This document shows, in pieces, positions 22,342 to 34,400 of a stretch of 64,000 nt of DNA. Origin of the DNA: Neoechinorhynchus agilis (taxonomy: Eukaryota > Acanthocephala); NCBI GenBank assembly GCA_051530055.1, contig CM121343.1, positions 5,766,001 through 5,830,000 on the forward strand, given 5' to 3'. The notes beneath the pieces were generated by a model that ran no database searches, was not told the DNA's origin, and saw nothing but the letters and a program-made list of their open reading frames with translations. Every line of letters starts with the position of its first letter. Positions within the stretch are counted from its first letter, which is position 1. A program made the position numbers and the translations under genes.

Positions 22342-25300
22342 CTATTCGCTTTCATCACTTCCGTTTTGCCAATGTCCACCGGCTTCAGCGGTGGTACCAA
22401 GTCCATATTCCGGCCTGTATTGTTCGTCCACAACTGTTTCCGATACGTCTTCGTCATCCGGTCGAATCACTGCCGATATGAAATGATCCATCGCGTTGTT
22501 GATGTCGTTGGCACACTTGCAAAGATCCGTAAATGACAACTTTTGCACACTAGACAATTCATTATCCAATTCCCAATGATTTATGTGATCCGATGGCATG
22601 TCTTTCGCCATGATTGGAGGTGACATTGAGCGTCCCGTCTTATATGATGCACCTTTTGCATTCAAATTTGATGCAGACATAAATCGTAACTAATCATGTC
22701 GAAAATAACAAAACAATAAGCGAATAGAGTATATACAGACCCCTTCATAAGACCGGTCAACACTTCCGTTACCATAATTATAGGATCTCGTTTTATTTAG
22801 TCGTTGCCGGAGCTGCCGAAGTTGTAAGTCTAATCGCACATTCTGTAGCTCCACAAGCCTCATTCTATTATCTATCTTATCCCTGCAGTGAACAATGCTT
22901 TCCCTATCGACTTTGTTTGTCTGCTGACTATTACTGCTAGCATTGTTGATTAAATCAAAGCAACTGCGGCAGTGTCCGGCTAAAAGCTTTTTGCATTCGT
23001 TCCTTAGTTCTCGGTTTTCGTGCTCTAATTGAAAGATAGTCCTCTCGACCAAAAGATCGTGTGTATTGCAAGTAAGGCGTTCTTCGCAGTCAGTTGCTTT
23101 AGCTCTTGCGTGCTCATTATACAGCTCACCATTTATTTCGGATGTTATGCTCGCTCCGGGTGGAAAGGTACTTCTTGGTGTTATCGCACGGACTCATGCA
23201 TTATGGGTTACAATTAGTAAAAAAACAAGAAATTATTTCCTCAATCTCCATAAGCCCGTGCTTTTATTCGCGCATCATTTCCAGCGATTGGTATTTCATC
23301 ATTGACCAGTGCTGCATCCATTCCCATCAATACGAGCGTTGAATTCCTGCCATCATGGTCAAAATTTCGAGGAAGAGGAAGGTACCCAAGACGCCGAATT
23401 CCGTCAGTGCCGATTCTAGCTCCGCATATGGCAGTAGTCGCGATTGAACCAGCGCACTGGAAATGAGATCCGTTCATGGGACCGGTTTTTTTTAGCTTAT
23501 TTAGAATCACACGAACGAAATCTTTAAAATTGTCAGCGGACGTTGTCTAAAGAGGTGTTAGTGTGTACAAAAACGCGGTAAATTTTACCTCAATATAATA
23601 CTCATGGAGTGGATCATCAATCTTGAATCTATTGTTTTGCTTCGCGAATAAAAAGCAGTGCTGGCAAACATCGAAGTTAAACCGCCGAAGCGATCGGTAA
23701 CTTTATTCAAAGTAGCACATAGTGAGCTCGTTTCATTCTCCATATCTAACAATGCTTACCGAAAACCAACCATCGGATACTGTTTACAGACGTTACATTT
23801 CGCTTGGTGCATGGTCTGCTCACTGACGACTAAACGATGCATGACCGGTAACCAAACAAGGGATTGTGGCTCCTCTCGCAACCAAGCAAGAAATTCTTGA
23901 ATTGTCACACGCATGCAATTGTTTACTATTGGGTCGGATTCACATTTCACCTATACGAAAATTCACTACAAAGAAAAAGCGAGGTGAAATACACACGAAT
24001 TTTATTAAACATCGCAACGATGGCTCGGCTCGACTTCCACCAAACGCGGCAACCTCGCCGAGTAGTTTCGGGATCTACAAATGAGATCTTTCTGAGCTTC
24101 AAGTCGACAAATTGGTTTACAGACTATCAGTGCGCTCTCAATAATAATGCAAAATACATTTATAGAAATGGTCTGTTCCAGTTTATTAAGACTTGCGGTC
24201 TCATATATATCTAGAAAATAATGCCGATGGTTCAGATGAAATAGATAACGGTTGACCTACACTTGTACTTATCGTCCAAATTGGCTTGGCACATGATTGC
24301 TAAAGCTACTTTAAATGAATAGATATTTAAGAATCCGTTCCTATTCCTTAGGTTCATTGAGTAGTATGTGCGGTTCCAAAGATTGCTGCGAAAATAGAGT
24401 TAAATAATGGAGCATGTTTCTGCGTCCTATTCTGCAATATTAATTGTTTATAGGATAATTGTTAAGAATACAAAGGTGAAAAAAAAGAAATTTCAAAGAC
24501 TGCCAACATATCCTTAACACCAAAGCTCGAATTGAAAAACTATTGCTAAATAAAATAGATGAAAACGTCGATATGCGAGGAGGTACCGGGGGAATGTGAT
24601 TAGAATTATTATTTAGAAGTCTTCACCCGGAAAATTAGTGTTTATTAAAGACGTTCTGCGAACCTCGTAAGAGGTTCATCATCTTAGTTTGTTAGTAATA
24701 GACGCAACCAACAAACTGAGATGATGACCCCTTACGAGGTTCACAGAACGTCTTTAATAAAAACTAATTTTCCAAGTGAAGATTTCCAAACAATAATTCC
24801 AAAATAAGAGCCGAATAACGGATTGAACGTATTGTATCGTTTCCCGCATATGAATATTTTTCGAGTTCAGGTGAATTCGCGTACTTTTTTACTTCGAAAA
24901 CAAAAAAAATTACGGTTTTCGCATGATCAGAACCGCATGGATTATTTAAGGGAGATTAATAAAATCGATTTAAGTATAATCAGAGACACCGCGATCGGAT
25001 TTATGTGATTGCGCGACTTAGCAAAAAGGGCAAAAACCAGTGGTAATCGCTTGAAAGATGAAAATCAGCAACCATTTGCCTATTTGGGCGTCATAGTACG
25101 CAGAAATATCATCGATTATTTCACTCAAAATTCAACAAGTGAATTGTCGTACTCATCGTATAAATTTAAAAGCCAATTCAGGCACAAGTCAGTGGCCAAG
25201 GGTACATTGATAGTGGACATTGGATATGCCACTGCAGCCGCTTCATACATTCTTCGTAACACAGTCAATATACGCGTTGCGCTCACGGTCGAGTTCAAAT

Positions 25301-27187
25301 TCAGCTTATAATTTGGAAGTAGTTCAGAATTTATTGTAGCTGAGACAGTTTGCAAATCACAAAGGTCGACTAGAGTAGACTGTGTACTTCGCAGTATTCT
25401 AATTGAGATCTTACGGCACAAACGTTTCTGAACAGCCCTCAGCTTTATAGCCGTTCTGTAGGCACAGAAGCGTATTTCGTTAAAGTAACTGAGAGATTCC
25501 ATTAATGAAACCATCTCAGGATGATTCCAACTTGCTTCTGATGTTTCAACACTGAGGAAGATAATTACGAGCTAAGGAAAATCGCTTATAAAATGTACTT
25601 GATGTAGAGTGGTAGTTCACTTTGGTTTCCTAAAGTGCGCTTCCATGGATATTGTACAGATCCATCCATGTCGTATCCAAAATACTTAATAACGGTGTTC
25701 GTGGCTTGATCCTTGGGTCCAGCAGTTGAAATTGACGGAATGCGAACACTAACAGTGGGTAAGCTTGGTGAACCGATTCGATCGCAATTTTTTTTAGCGT
25801 TTTGAATATTAGAAGATATCAGTGCACGTTGAGCATCACTAAGAATAGCTTTTACGGGATTACTGGACTGGTGGTTATCGAAAGTAAGAAAGTGTTGTAG
25901 TAAATTGCAATTGTTAAGATCTCGCCACCTAAAGCATCGACGAGTTTTTAAAGAGTCGAATCACACCGCTCACCCACTATTGTGGATCCGTTCACGATTC
26001 CTCGTTGCGCCGGTGGTAGTATACGCAAAAGTATGCAGCCAACGTCTTTGACTTAGTTGTTGAACTGTCCCATTAAGACGTTTGAGGAGATTCTCTTGAC
26101 GCTGAAGAATATCTAAGACCGACTAAATACAGCCAAGTTAATGATGGCACATAACGACACGATGAAAACGGCTGATGCTCGATTCGTGCACAGAAGAATG
26201 GAAATTGCGTGTTCGTTAGGCCCGCCGCTCCATGTCATTTTTACCGTTGTGAATTGTGTCTGATGAGAACCGGAATCTTGCTCGTGAAGAAGTTCCGGAC
26301 CAATGCCGCGTCCATTGAAACCTGTAGTCTTTAAGGGAAGAAATGTCTCATGGGACTCGTTGTTGGTCGTGTTTATACCTCCACCAAACTATCCAACATA
26401 TCTTGAAAAATAACCGCCGTTTTGTACAACTCGTTCCAATCGTGTTCTAGGTTCAAAAGATCACTCCTGTCTGTGATAAGAAATGAAACATTTCAAAATA
26501 AACATCCAATGCTTACTACATTTAGGCTTGATGAACTCATTTAAAACCACATTCACACGGTTCGTAAAGTCCTGATGAGATTGGTGATGTTCATCATCGT
26601 CCTTCTTCATCATCACTAGCTTGAATGAACAAATACAATGAACAAAAAAAGACCCACCTTAACTCGACCTCCGTCTACCGCCGTTTCATCGTTACGCAAT
26701 AAAATCCAATAGTGCTTAAGTGCGCTTATCCGTCGGTCTAACCAACATGACCAGTTTTGTATAAATGCGTTTATATCAGCCAATTTGCAGTCGACACGAT
26801 CATGTTGACTCAAATCGGATCTATGTTTTTCTTCAGCGATTCGATATCTCAACTTCATTTATTAGCTTTCCTAACCTCGTTTCCACCGTAGTCCTTGAAG
26901 CAACTAATGACTTATCCGTAGTGGCACCAGCCAAAATGAAACCTCCATCTTTATGTAAATCCGATTTCTTACCCATTAATCCACATGCCTCATGATGTTC
27001 AATCTATTTTAAAGAAATTTAGATTGTTTAGGAACACAAATTCGTGATGAACATATACCGTGGTTGTTTGGCAAGGAAGCGTGTCATATTCGGTAAGATC
27101 TTCAGATGGAGTCCCAATCCTCGTATCATCAATTATTAATTGCGAATCGATCGATTCAGTCATTTCGTCACCACTGGTCACCATCAT
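22342..27187 (-). CDS. dystrophin-like: Dystrophin, C-terminal half (spectrin-WW-EF-ZZ-coiled coil)
   Basis: Exons on the minus strand give the dystrophin C-terminal module in order. Spectrin-repeat material comes first ([13 protein letters not shown], ~26.7 kb). It is followed by a WW domain ([17 protein letters not shown] ... [14 protein letters not shown], ~25.68-25.5 kb), EF-hand region 1 ([15 protein letters not shown] ... [14 protein letters not shown], 25514-25125) and EF region 2 ([14 protein letters not shown], ~24.07 kb). A ZZ finger is split by an intron ([32 protein letters not shown] / [18 protein letters not shown]). The RRLGYLPL motif and two C-terminal coiled coils, ending in a motif with [12 protein letters not shown], complete it. 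Dystrophin links actin and dystroglycan at the membrane. The actin-binding calponin domains and most spectrin repeats are not found in the 4 kb upstream. The start shown (a Met at 27187) is only the first plausible one. This is either a short isoform or DRP2-like gene, or a gene whose 5' part lies beyond MSH2. Confidence 0.85.
24602..24801. repeat. Foldback repeat A (in dystrophin intron)
   Basis: Arms at 24602-24695 and 24708-24801 are inverted copies. They contain AACCTCGTAAGAGGTT hairpins next to GATGATGA and ACGTCTTTAATAAA. The same arm family occurs at 32.3 kb, and a solo arm at 5.24 kb. Confidence 0.85.
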
Positions 27188-27239
27188 AATGATATCACAG
27201 GAAAAGAAAGGCACCTACGAAACGGACAGCGAGGATTTA

Positions 27240-29592
27240 TCCAAATGACTCAGCACTTTGCTCATTGTGGTTTGTTTTTGGTTGATAAGAAAAACGGGGT
27301 AACGGCCGTTTCGTGTTTCCTATCTGAATGGGATCATTTCAAAAATTAGGTGCAGCAAAGATTGGCGTGGCGACATCTGACTACAAAGAGAATAGAAGGT
27401 ACTCTCCAATGTGTCACATTTTGTGCGATGTGGCACACTTATGCCTCCTCTATGGGCACCGTCCGTTACATGCGTGGCAAGTATGCTGCATTCATGTCTG
27501 GACGAATAAACGACTGATTGACGAGACTTAGAATATGCACTCTTTAAGCAGTGTGGCACACCTTTTAAGCATGTTGAAGCCACAATTCGGGCGACGTTAC
27601 ATCAACAAATCAAACTTACGAGAAGTTGGCCATCATCCTTCCTCAAGAACAGTTCGCATTCACTAGAAAGTACCAACAGGTCAACCTTTCAAACCATATC
27701 AATCTTCAATTATCGCTCTACAATCTATCTTATCTCAGCGGAAATCTTCTTACTAACGACGATAGATATCACCGCTTAATCTTGAACCGGAATTTCTCCA
27801 CCGTAAACCGAATGGATTTGGAAATATTTGTCTCTTTCATTTTAGCTCTGCACAACAGTAGCGACATGGATGCCCACTGGGAATTTGAAAAAAAATCTCC
27901 ACTATGCTTTCAATACCTCTTAATATCTGCACTGATAAATTGACGATAATGCGGTTTCAACAAGACATCCCATTTACTTCCCCTTGATAAAAAAAGGGGA
28001 ACTCGGTACTTTAAACTACAGCGCCATCTCTCACCAAGACATAATAGAAACGGGACCTTCACAAGTCTCATTTCATTGGGGATCGTGGTATTTAGTTGGT
28101 TAAATGACGAGTAAAGATATTCATCATTTTTTGATCTTCTTCAGTCTATTGCTTGTAAGTTAGAAACCTTGATGAAAGCAAAAGATTGTGCCGAAATATC
28201 GAATTTAATAAAATTCATTCAATTGTTTCGGGCGTAAAAATTAAAAGAATTTATTAATTCCAAAAAAGTTTCACGAATAATGCCATTAAAGAAAAAAGTT
28301 CTATTAGCGGGTTTTTTTTAAGACGCTTTGTCTCGGAAACCTTACATATTGTTGTGCTCAACACAATGAAAAGAAACAAAACTTTAGCCTAAGGCGCTAC
28401 CGGCCAGCGACGGGTTAAAAATTAATGGAAAACGAGCGGATACACAGTTTCGCGTATGGCGATCCCACGAACTCGAGCATTAGTTTTATATGACTGATGA
28501 GGTGAGTTTACATCGTGAAATGTCTCAAATAACTAAAAAATGTCATGCCCGGCAGTATACTAGCCACAATTCTAATAAAATAGCATCTTGGAGAAAAAGG
28601 AATACGGAAATAACCTTTTGTTTCATCGCTCGAATGGGATAGCAAAGGTTAAATTTGTCGTTTTTATATTTACGCAAAAGTCGAGCTGAAAATGTCCTAT
28701 ATGAATAGGATTTGCATACTATTCAGCTAGTTTTTATAGTAGATCATTCCCGATCCTGTATTTATTAAGCTTAGTTGGAAGTTAGCTCAAAAATGATGAA
28801 ATTCAATCACAGATTCATATCACCGGTTTTAGTAGCGGCAACAGCTTCATTTTTAACTTGTCACTTAGTGTTAAATCTAGTAACCGTAGGCCTGTTCCGT
28901 AAGCCTAACTCAATGCATTTCATCGTTGCTCTCCACCATGAATGCTATAATAATGAAATGCTCGTTACCACCCTTTCATCGTTTGCTTTATATCATATTC
29001 CACAAACTATAGACATCTTCCACTGAGCACATCTGAAATATCAGGGTGGAAAGATCATTGGTGAATTCGACACGTAGCTGCTATCCATTTGGGTTGGTCA
29101 CTGCTTTCTGAACTTATTGCATTCTTAATATCGATTTGGAAGGAGTCTTCGGTTGCACAGGTTAAAAAGAAAAATTAATTTACAGAAAAACTTATCCAGG
29201 TTATTAGTAGAAAATACGCTATTCTTGCAGTCAAGAACCTGGAAAGCCTTAAAACGGTATACTTATTCACGTTAGCTTCGAGGTAATTAAATGAGCAAAA
29301 TAAAAGAGTAGATAAAGTCGTCGCTGGCGATTCAAATCGGTGTCGAAACGTAAATGGTCGATCAAAATTAAAACAAGGTTAATACTAAACAAAGAATCAG
29401 CTCATCGATTATCATCCGAAGCGACTGTAAGAACCTTTGGTGGTCCGTCTCGTCGGACTTCAAGTTTCTTATAAGTTTTCTACTATATAAGCCTGAGAAC
29501 AATAAATATCTAGTTAAAGATAAAATCCATGAGTATGTGGCGATGCGGGAAAAAATTATATCTCCCTACCACCACAAACCAAAGAACACATA
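27240..29592. other. Gene-poor stretch with one hammerhead-like module
   Basis: No homologous gene is seen. The module at 28169-28212 comprises TTGATGA, then GCAAAAGATTGTGCC, then GAAA (28193-28196) and AATAAA (28207-28212). It closely matches the one at 53.47 kb. A second CTGATGAG lies at about 28489. A 105-codon plus-strand frame at 27626-27943 has no recognised homolog and is not called. Confidence 0.5.
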
Positions 29593-31243
29593 AATGAACA
29601 ACTTTACAAGAACATCTACTGCAGTTGATAGTGTAAAATTACCGCCTGGACGCTCGGTCATGAAATCACTAGACTTCTCGAACTTAAAGAAGCATACTCC
29701 TATAATTGCATGATTGATTGGTTTTGGGAAAAAGATTAGCTGTTTAAAAACGGAGATATTTTCTCAATGGAATCAAACAACCATTACTGTATCTTCAAGA
29801 GAAAATCCTTCGGGGTGATTTTGATGTGGTGATCATAACCCAAGGACGCAGGATTACGAGCGGAAACCTCGAGAATGGCTACAAACTTCTTAAGTGACTT
29901 GGACGAGGCTTCCTAATCTTTCGATGAACAACTTTACAAGAACATCTACTGCAGTTGATAGTGTAAAATTACCGCCTGGACGCTCGGTCATGAAATCACT
30001 AGACTTCTCGAACTTTAAGAAGCATACTCCTATAATTGCATGATTGATTGGTTTTGGGAAAAAGATTAGCTGTTTAAAAACGGAGATATTTTCTCAATGG
30101 AATCAAACAACCATTACTGTATCTTCAAGAGAAAATCCTTCGGGATGATTTTGATGTGGTGATCATAACCCAAGGATGCAGGATTACGAGCGGAAACCTC
30201 GAGAATGGCTACAAACTTCTTAAGTGACTTGGACGAGGCTTCCTAATCTTTCGATGAACAACTTTACAAGAACATCTACTGCAGTTGATAGTGTAAAATT
30301 ACCGCCTGGACGCTCGGTCATGAAATCACTAGACTTCTCGAACTTTAAGAAGCATACTCCTATAATTGCATGATTGATTGGTTTTGGGAAAAAGATTAGC
30401 TGTTTAAAAACGGAGATATTTTCTCAATGGAATCAAACAACCATTACTGTATCTTCAAGAGAAAATCCTTCGGGATGATTTTGATGTGGTGATCATAACC
30501 CAAGGATGCAGGATTACGAGCGGAAACCTCGAGAATGGCTACAAACTTCTTAAGTGACTTGGACGAGGCTTCCTAATCTTTCGATGAACAACTTTACAAG
30601 AACATCTACTGCAGTTGATAGTGTAAAATTACCGCCTGGACGCTCGGTCATGAAATCACTAGACTTCTCGAACTTTAAGAAGCATACTCCTATAATTGCA
30701 TGATTGATTGGTTTTGGGAAAAAGATTAGCCGTTTAAAAACGGAGATATTTTCTCAATGGAATCAAACAACCATTACTGTATCTTCAAGAGAAAATCCTT
30801 CGGGATGATTTTGATGTGGTGATCATAACCCAAGGATGCAGGATTACGAGCGGAAACCTCGAGAATGGCTACAAACTTCTTAAGTGACTTGGACGAGGCT
30901 TCCTAATCTTTCGATGAACAACTTTACAAGAACATCTACTGCAGTTGATAGTGTAAATTACCGCCTGGACGCTCGGTCATGAAATCACTAGACTTCTCGA
31001 ACTTTAAGAAGCATACTCCTATAATTGCATGATTGATTGGTTTTGGGAAAAAGATTAGCCGTTTAAAAACGGAGATATTTTCTCAATGGAATCAAACAAC
31101 CATTACTGTATCTTCAAGAGAAAATCCTTCGGGATGATTTTGATGTGGTGATCATAACCAAAGGATGCAGCATTACGAGAGGAAACCTCGAGAATGGCTA
31201 CAGACTTCTTAAGTGACTTGGACGAGGCTTCCTAATCTTTCGA
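29593..31243. repeat. Satellite, 5 x 330 bp, very homogeneous
   Basis: The sequence ATGAACAACTTTACAAGAAC recurs at 29593, 29923, 30253, 30583 and 30913, exactly 330 bp apart. Copies differ at only a few positions. The array stops about 175 bp before the MSH2 start codon. A ~48-bp segment of the unit (containing GAAAATCCTTCGGGATGAT and TGATGTGGTGATCATAAC) is an inverted match to 63318-63365, the flank of a foldback repeat. Confidence 0.97.
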
Positions 31244-31417
31244 ACTATCGGATTGTGATTATCATGTCCGTTATCGCACTGTGGACCAACATACAGAAGT
31301 GACGACCTCATTACCACCCCCCCCTCGCGCGCTCGGATATGTTTGTGGTTCGCTATTTGCGCGCTATTCCACAGCTTCCATCCAGTTTAGTTACGACTTT
31401 GCGGACGGTTTCAGAAA

Positions 31418-34400
31418 ATGGACGCTGATGAAGTATGTGTTTTGTCGGGTATTCAGGACGATCAGAGTACCATTCAACTTTTCGAGAAGCAGGTTAGATC
31501 GTCTTCTGAGGGATTTGTTTGAACTCTTTTTAGGATCATTATCTTTCGTTCGGTTGCAGTGCCATTAAGCTTGCCAAGCACTATTTTAAATCGCCGACTG
31601 CTTTGTCAACCACAAATTTGGAAGGTAACTTCTCCTCATTCGCACAGTGCAACTTAATTTCATACAGGTCAGTCGGTGAAATCGTGTTGTATCAAAAAAT
31701 CAGCGCTGGAGAGCGTTTTGCACTTCATATTGAACCGAATGCTGTGTCGGGTGGAGATTTGGAGTGAAACTAAGCAACTGAAAAAGAAACTTTTATGTAT
31801 AGTTAGTTTAATGATCTTTGCCTTATTATGAAGATCATCTACATTATTGGCATCACCCGGAAACATTGGTGAAATCGAGGAGTATTTAGCCACAATGAAT
31901 CTTGATTCAACCGACATTCATTCGTTTTATGGAGATGGCGACATTTTGTCGTTTTGCGCTAAAACCGATGATACAGCCAAAGGCCATCGACATGGAACCG
32001 TAAGTTCTGCCTACCTTGTCCTCTTAAATTTCTTACCTTACGTTGATTTGCTCCAAAAAGCAATACTAAAATCCCATCAATTATTGATTTTGTAGCACGT
32101 CCTAAGAATAATTAGTTTAAAATTTTTTGTCATGGATATATATTTTTTGTTTGGTAATGAGAAATAGAGATTAAAAGGTAGGTCAGGAGGGTGGCACCCT
32201 GTTTCTACCTTTTAGACCTGAAAATGTCTGACGAAATTTTGTGAAAGGAAATCAATAAATTAATCTCTATTTGGAATTATTCTTTAGGTCGTCACCTAGT
32301 AAATAATTGTTTATTGAAGACGTTTCGAACCTCGTCGGGTTCATCATCCATGTGCAAAACTTACTAACAAACTGATGATTATGATGAACCCGACGAAGTT
32401 CGAAACGTCTTTTTGATAAATAATCATTTACCGCGGGTGTAGACCTAAGCAATAATTCCAATCACATTCCCCGGTACTTCCTCACATATTGTCATAATCT
32501 CTATTTCCCATTACCAAACAAGAAATAAGAATAACTGGAAATTCATTAGACCGATTTGACACGCAGTATTCCGAGACCGTTTCTGTTTATTCGATTAGGT
32601 GTGATTGGAGTTAGGTGATTAGCGATCGATTAGCAATTTCATCCACGAACACTCATTTTACCCCAAATATACACAAATAAAAATGTTGCTGAGGTGATTC
32701 CTACTCTCCTGACAATAAAGATATTGATTTATTGCGATATTTCGCTGGGCAAATCCAGCATTCTCAAGCAATTTTGGATTAATGCTTGAGAATGCCGGAT
32801 TTGCCCAATGAAATATCGCAATAAATCAATATCTTTATTGTCCGGAGAGTAGGAATCACGTCAGCAACACTATAATACCTCCGAGGAACCTTTTACATCA
32901 GACAAACAAAAATGACTGGTAAATGAGTAGATTTTTAAAGCAGCACAGCGTTTGGGAAATCAGACATTGAAGATCACTTCCTCAAGATGAACGAAATTTG
33001 ATCGAATTTACGTATAGATCGTTGACGTCTGCATTTTCAACGAGAGCGAGCAAATTTTCAAAGTTTCTCGACTGTACGACGATGAAAGCTTTATCAAATT
33101 AGAGGTTCGTTTTCAATTTGTTATTAAATGTATAACTTTTTTGCCAAATTTTGTTGCAGCATTTAATCGTTCAACACTGTATCAAGGAAATCGTATATAC
33201 GTGCGACCCTTACTTTTATTCGCGAGTTCGCGAAATGTTGAAGCCCTTCGCTTCTAGCTCCCTTATTGAGGAAGTGAGAAAAAAATCATGTATGTCTAAA
33301 ATCAATATCGATAATCTACAATTCTGTTGTCATCTATCCGTTTAGTCGCTGATTGTTACGACGGCGAAAACTGTGCACTGGCCTCCATTTTATCAAGTCA
33401 TTCTCTTTCTCTCTTAAAGATCGATGGTATGCTGTGGTCTCGCACCACTTCTTCGCTTTAGCATAATTCCGTTTTATTAAGATTCAATTGTCCGGAATGC
33501 CATCATTCCCATAAGGCTGATTTGTGATAAAAATAAAGTAAGAACCGTTAAATCGCTTTATGCGCTTAGAGTTATCTTTACAAGTTACTTACAAGTTGCT
33601 CTTCTAACTGCTACGAGATCGAATCCCTAAATACGGAATTATTTGTGAAATTAGAACCTAGGTCATCAAGTGTCGAGGTGACTCCTTACCGTCATAGAAT
33701 TTCAACAAGTTCCGTGAAAATTTGATTTAGGAGTTTCATTGGCACAGTACCCTCTGGCCCTTAAATAGGGATTCGGGTTTAAATCCACTTGACCACCTCA
33801 ACACAACTACGGAATGTACAAACTCAGCCAATTTTATACCTCGGGGAGAAGAGGTCACCACAGTAAAGTTCTGGCACGTGCTAAAAGCTGAAATTTCTAG
33901 AAAATAGAATCATTTTTCATTTGTAATAATTACGATTGACTGTATGAGTGAAATATACTTTCTTTTTGGTGATGTGAAAAAATCTTCAGTATTCGCCTTG
34001 AAACAAAATATAGCAAGTCCACGCAAAAGTCCACTGATTAAATTATTTATCTTCCGACGCTTGCTATAGGCAATAAAATTTGAAAAATTTGTTTTTTATT
34101 AAGTACACATTGTTTTCTGAGTACTGGTTATTCATTGTAGAACAGTTTGATATAGTCTTTCAAAACAATTGTATTAAACTAAATATTTGTAAAGATGTTA
34201 TCTATAGATTGTTTTCGTCAAGACAAAATAAGGAACATTATTTAATTTTATTCATATTTCGTCCTCTAACGTGGGACTTGAAAATTGTTAAAAAATATTG
34301 AGAAATAATAGAGTTACGTAGGTTTCTCCGCAATGGAAGTTCACTCGCGAAAAAAAATATATAAGCTATAAATCTTTGTTATCTTTACACAAAGCTACTT

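Noticed and set aside
27626-27943. 105-codon plus-strand frame
   Set aside because: No homology, no splice or polyadenylation context, and no spectrin or dystrophin sequence on the other strand. Left uncalled.
29593-31243. Hammerhead core inside the 330-bp satellite
   Set aside because: No CTGATGA/GAAA pair in the right order was found in the unit; only the flank segment is shared with a foldback.
31590-31640. 23-nt intron in MSH2 exon 2
   Set aside because: The unspliced frame continues through to the exon end with MSH2-like content; no intron is required.
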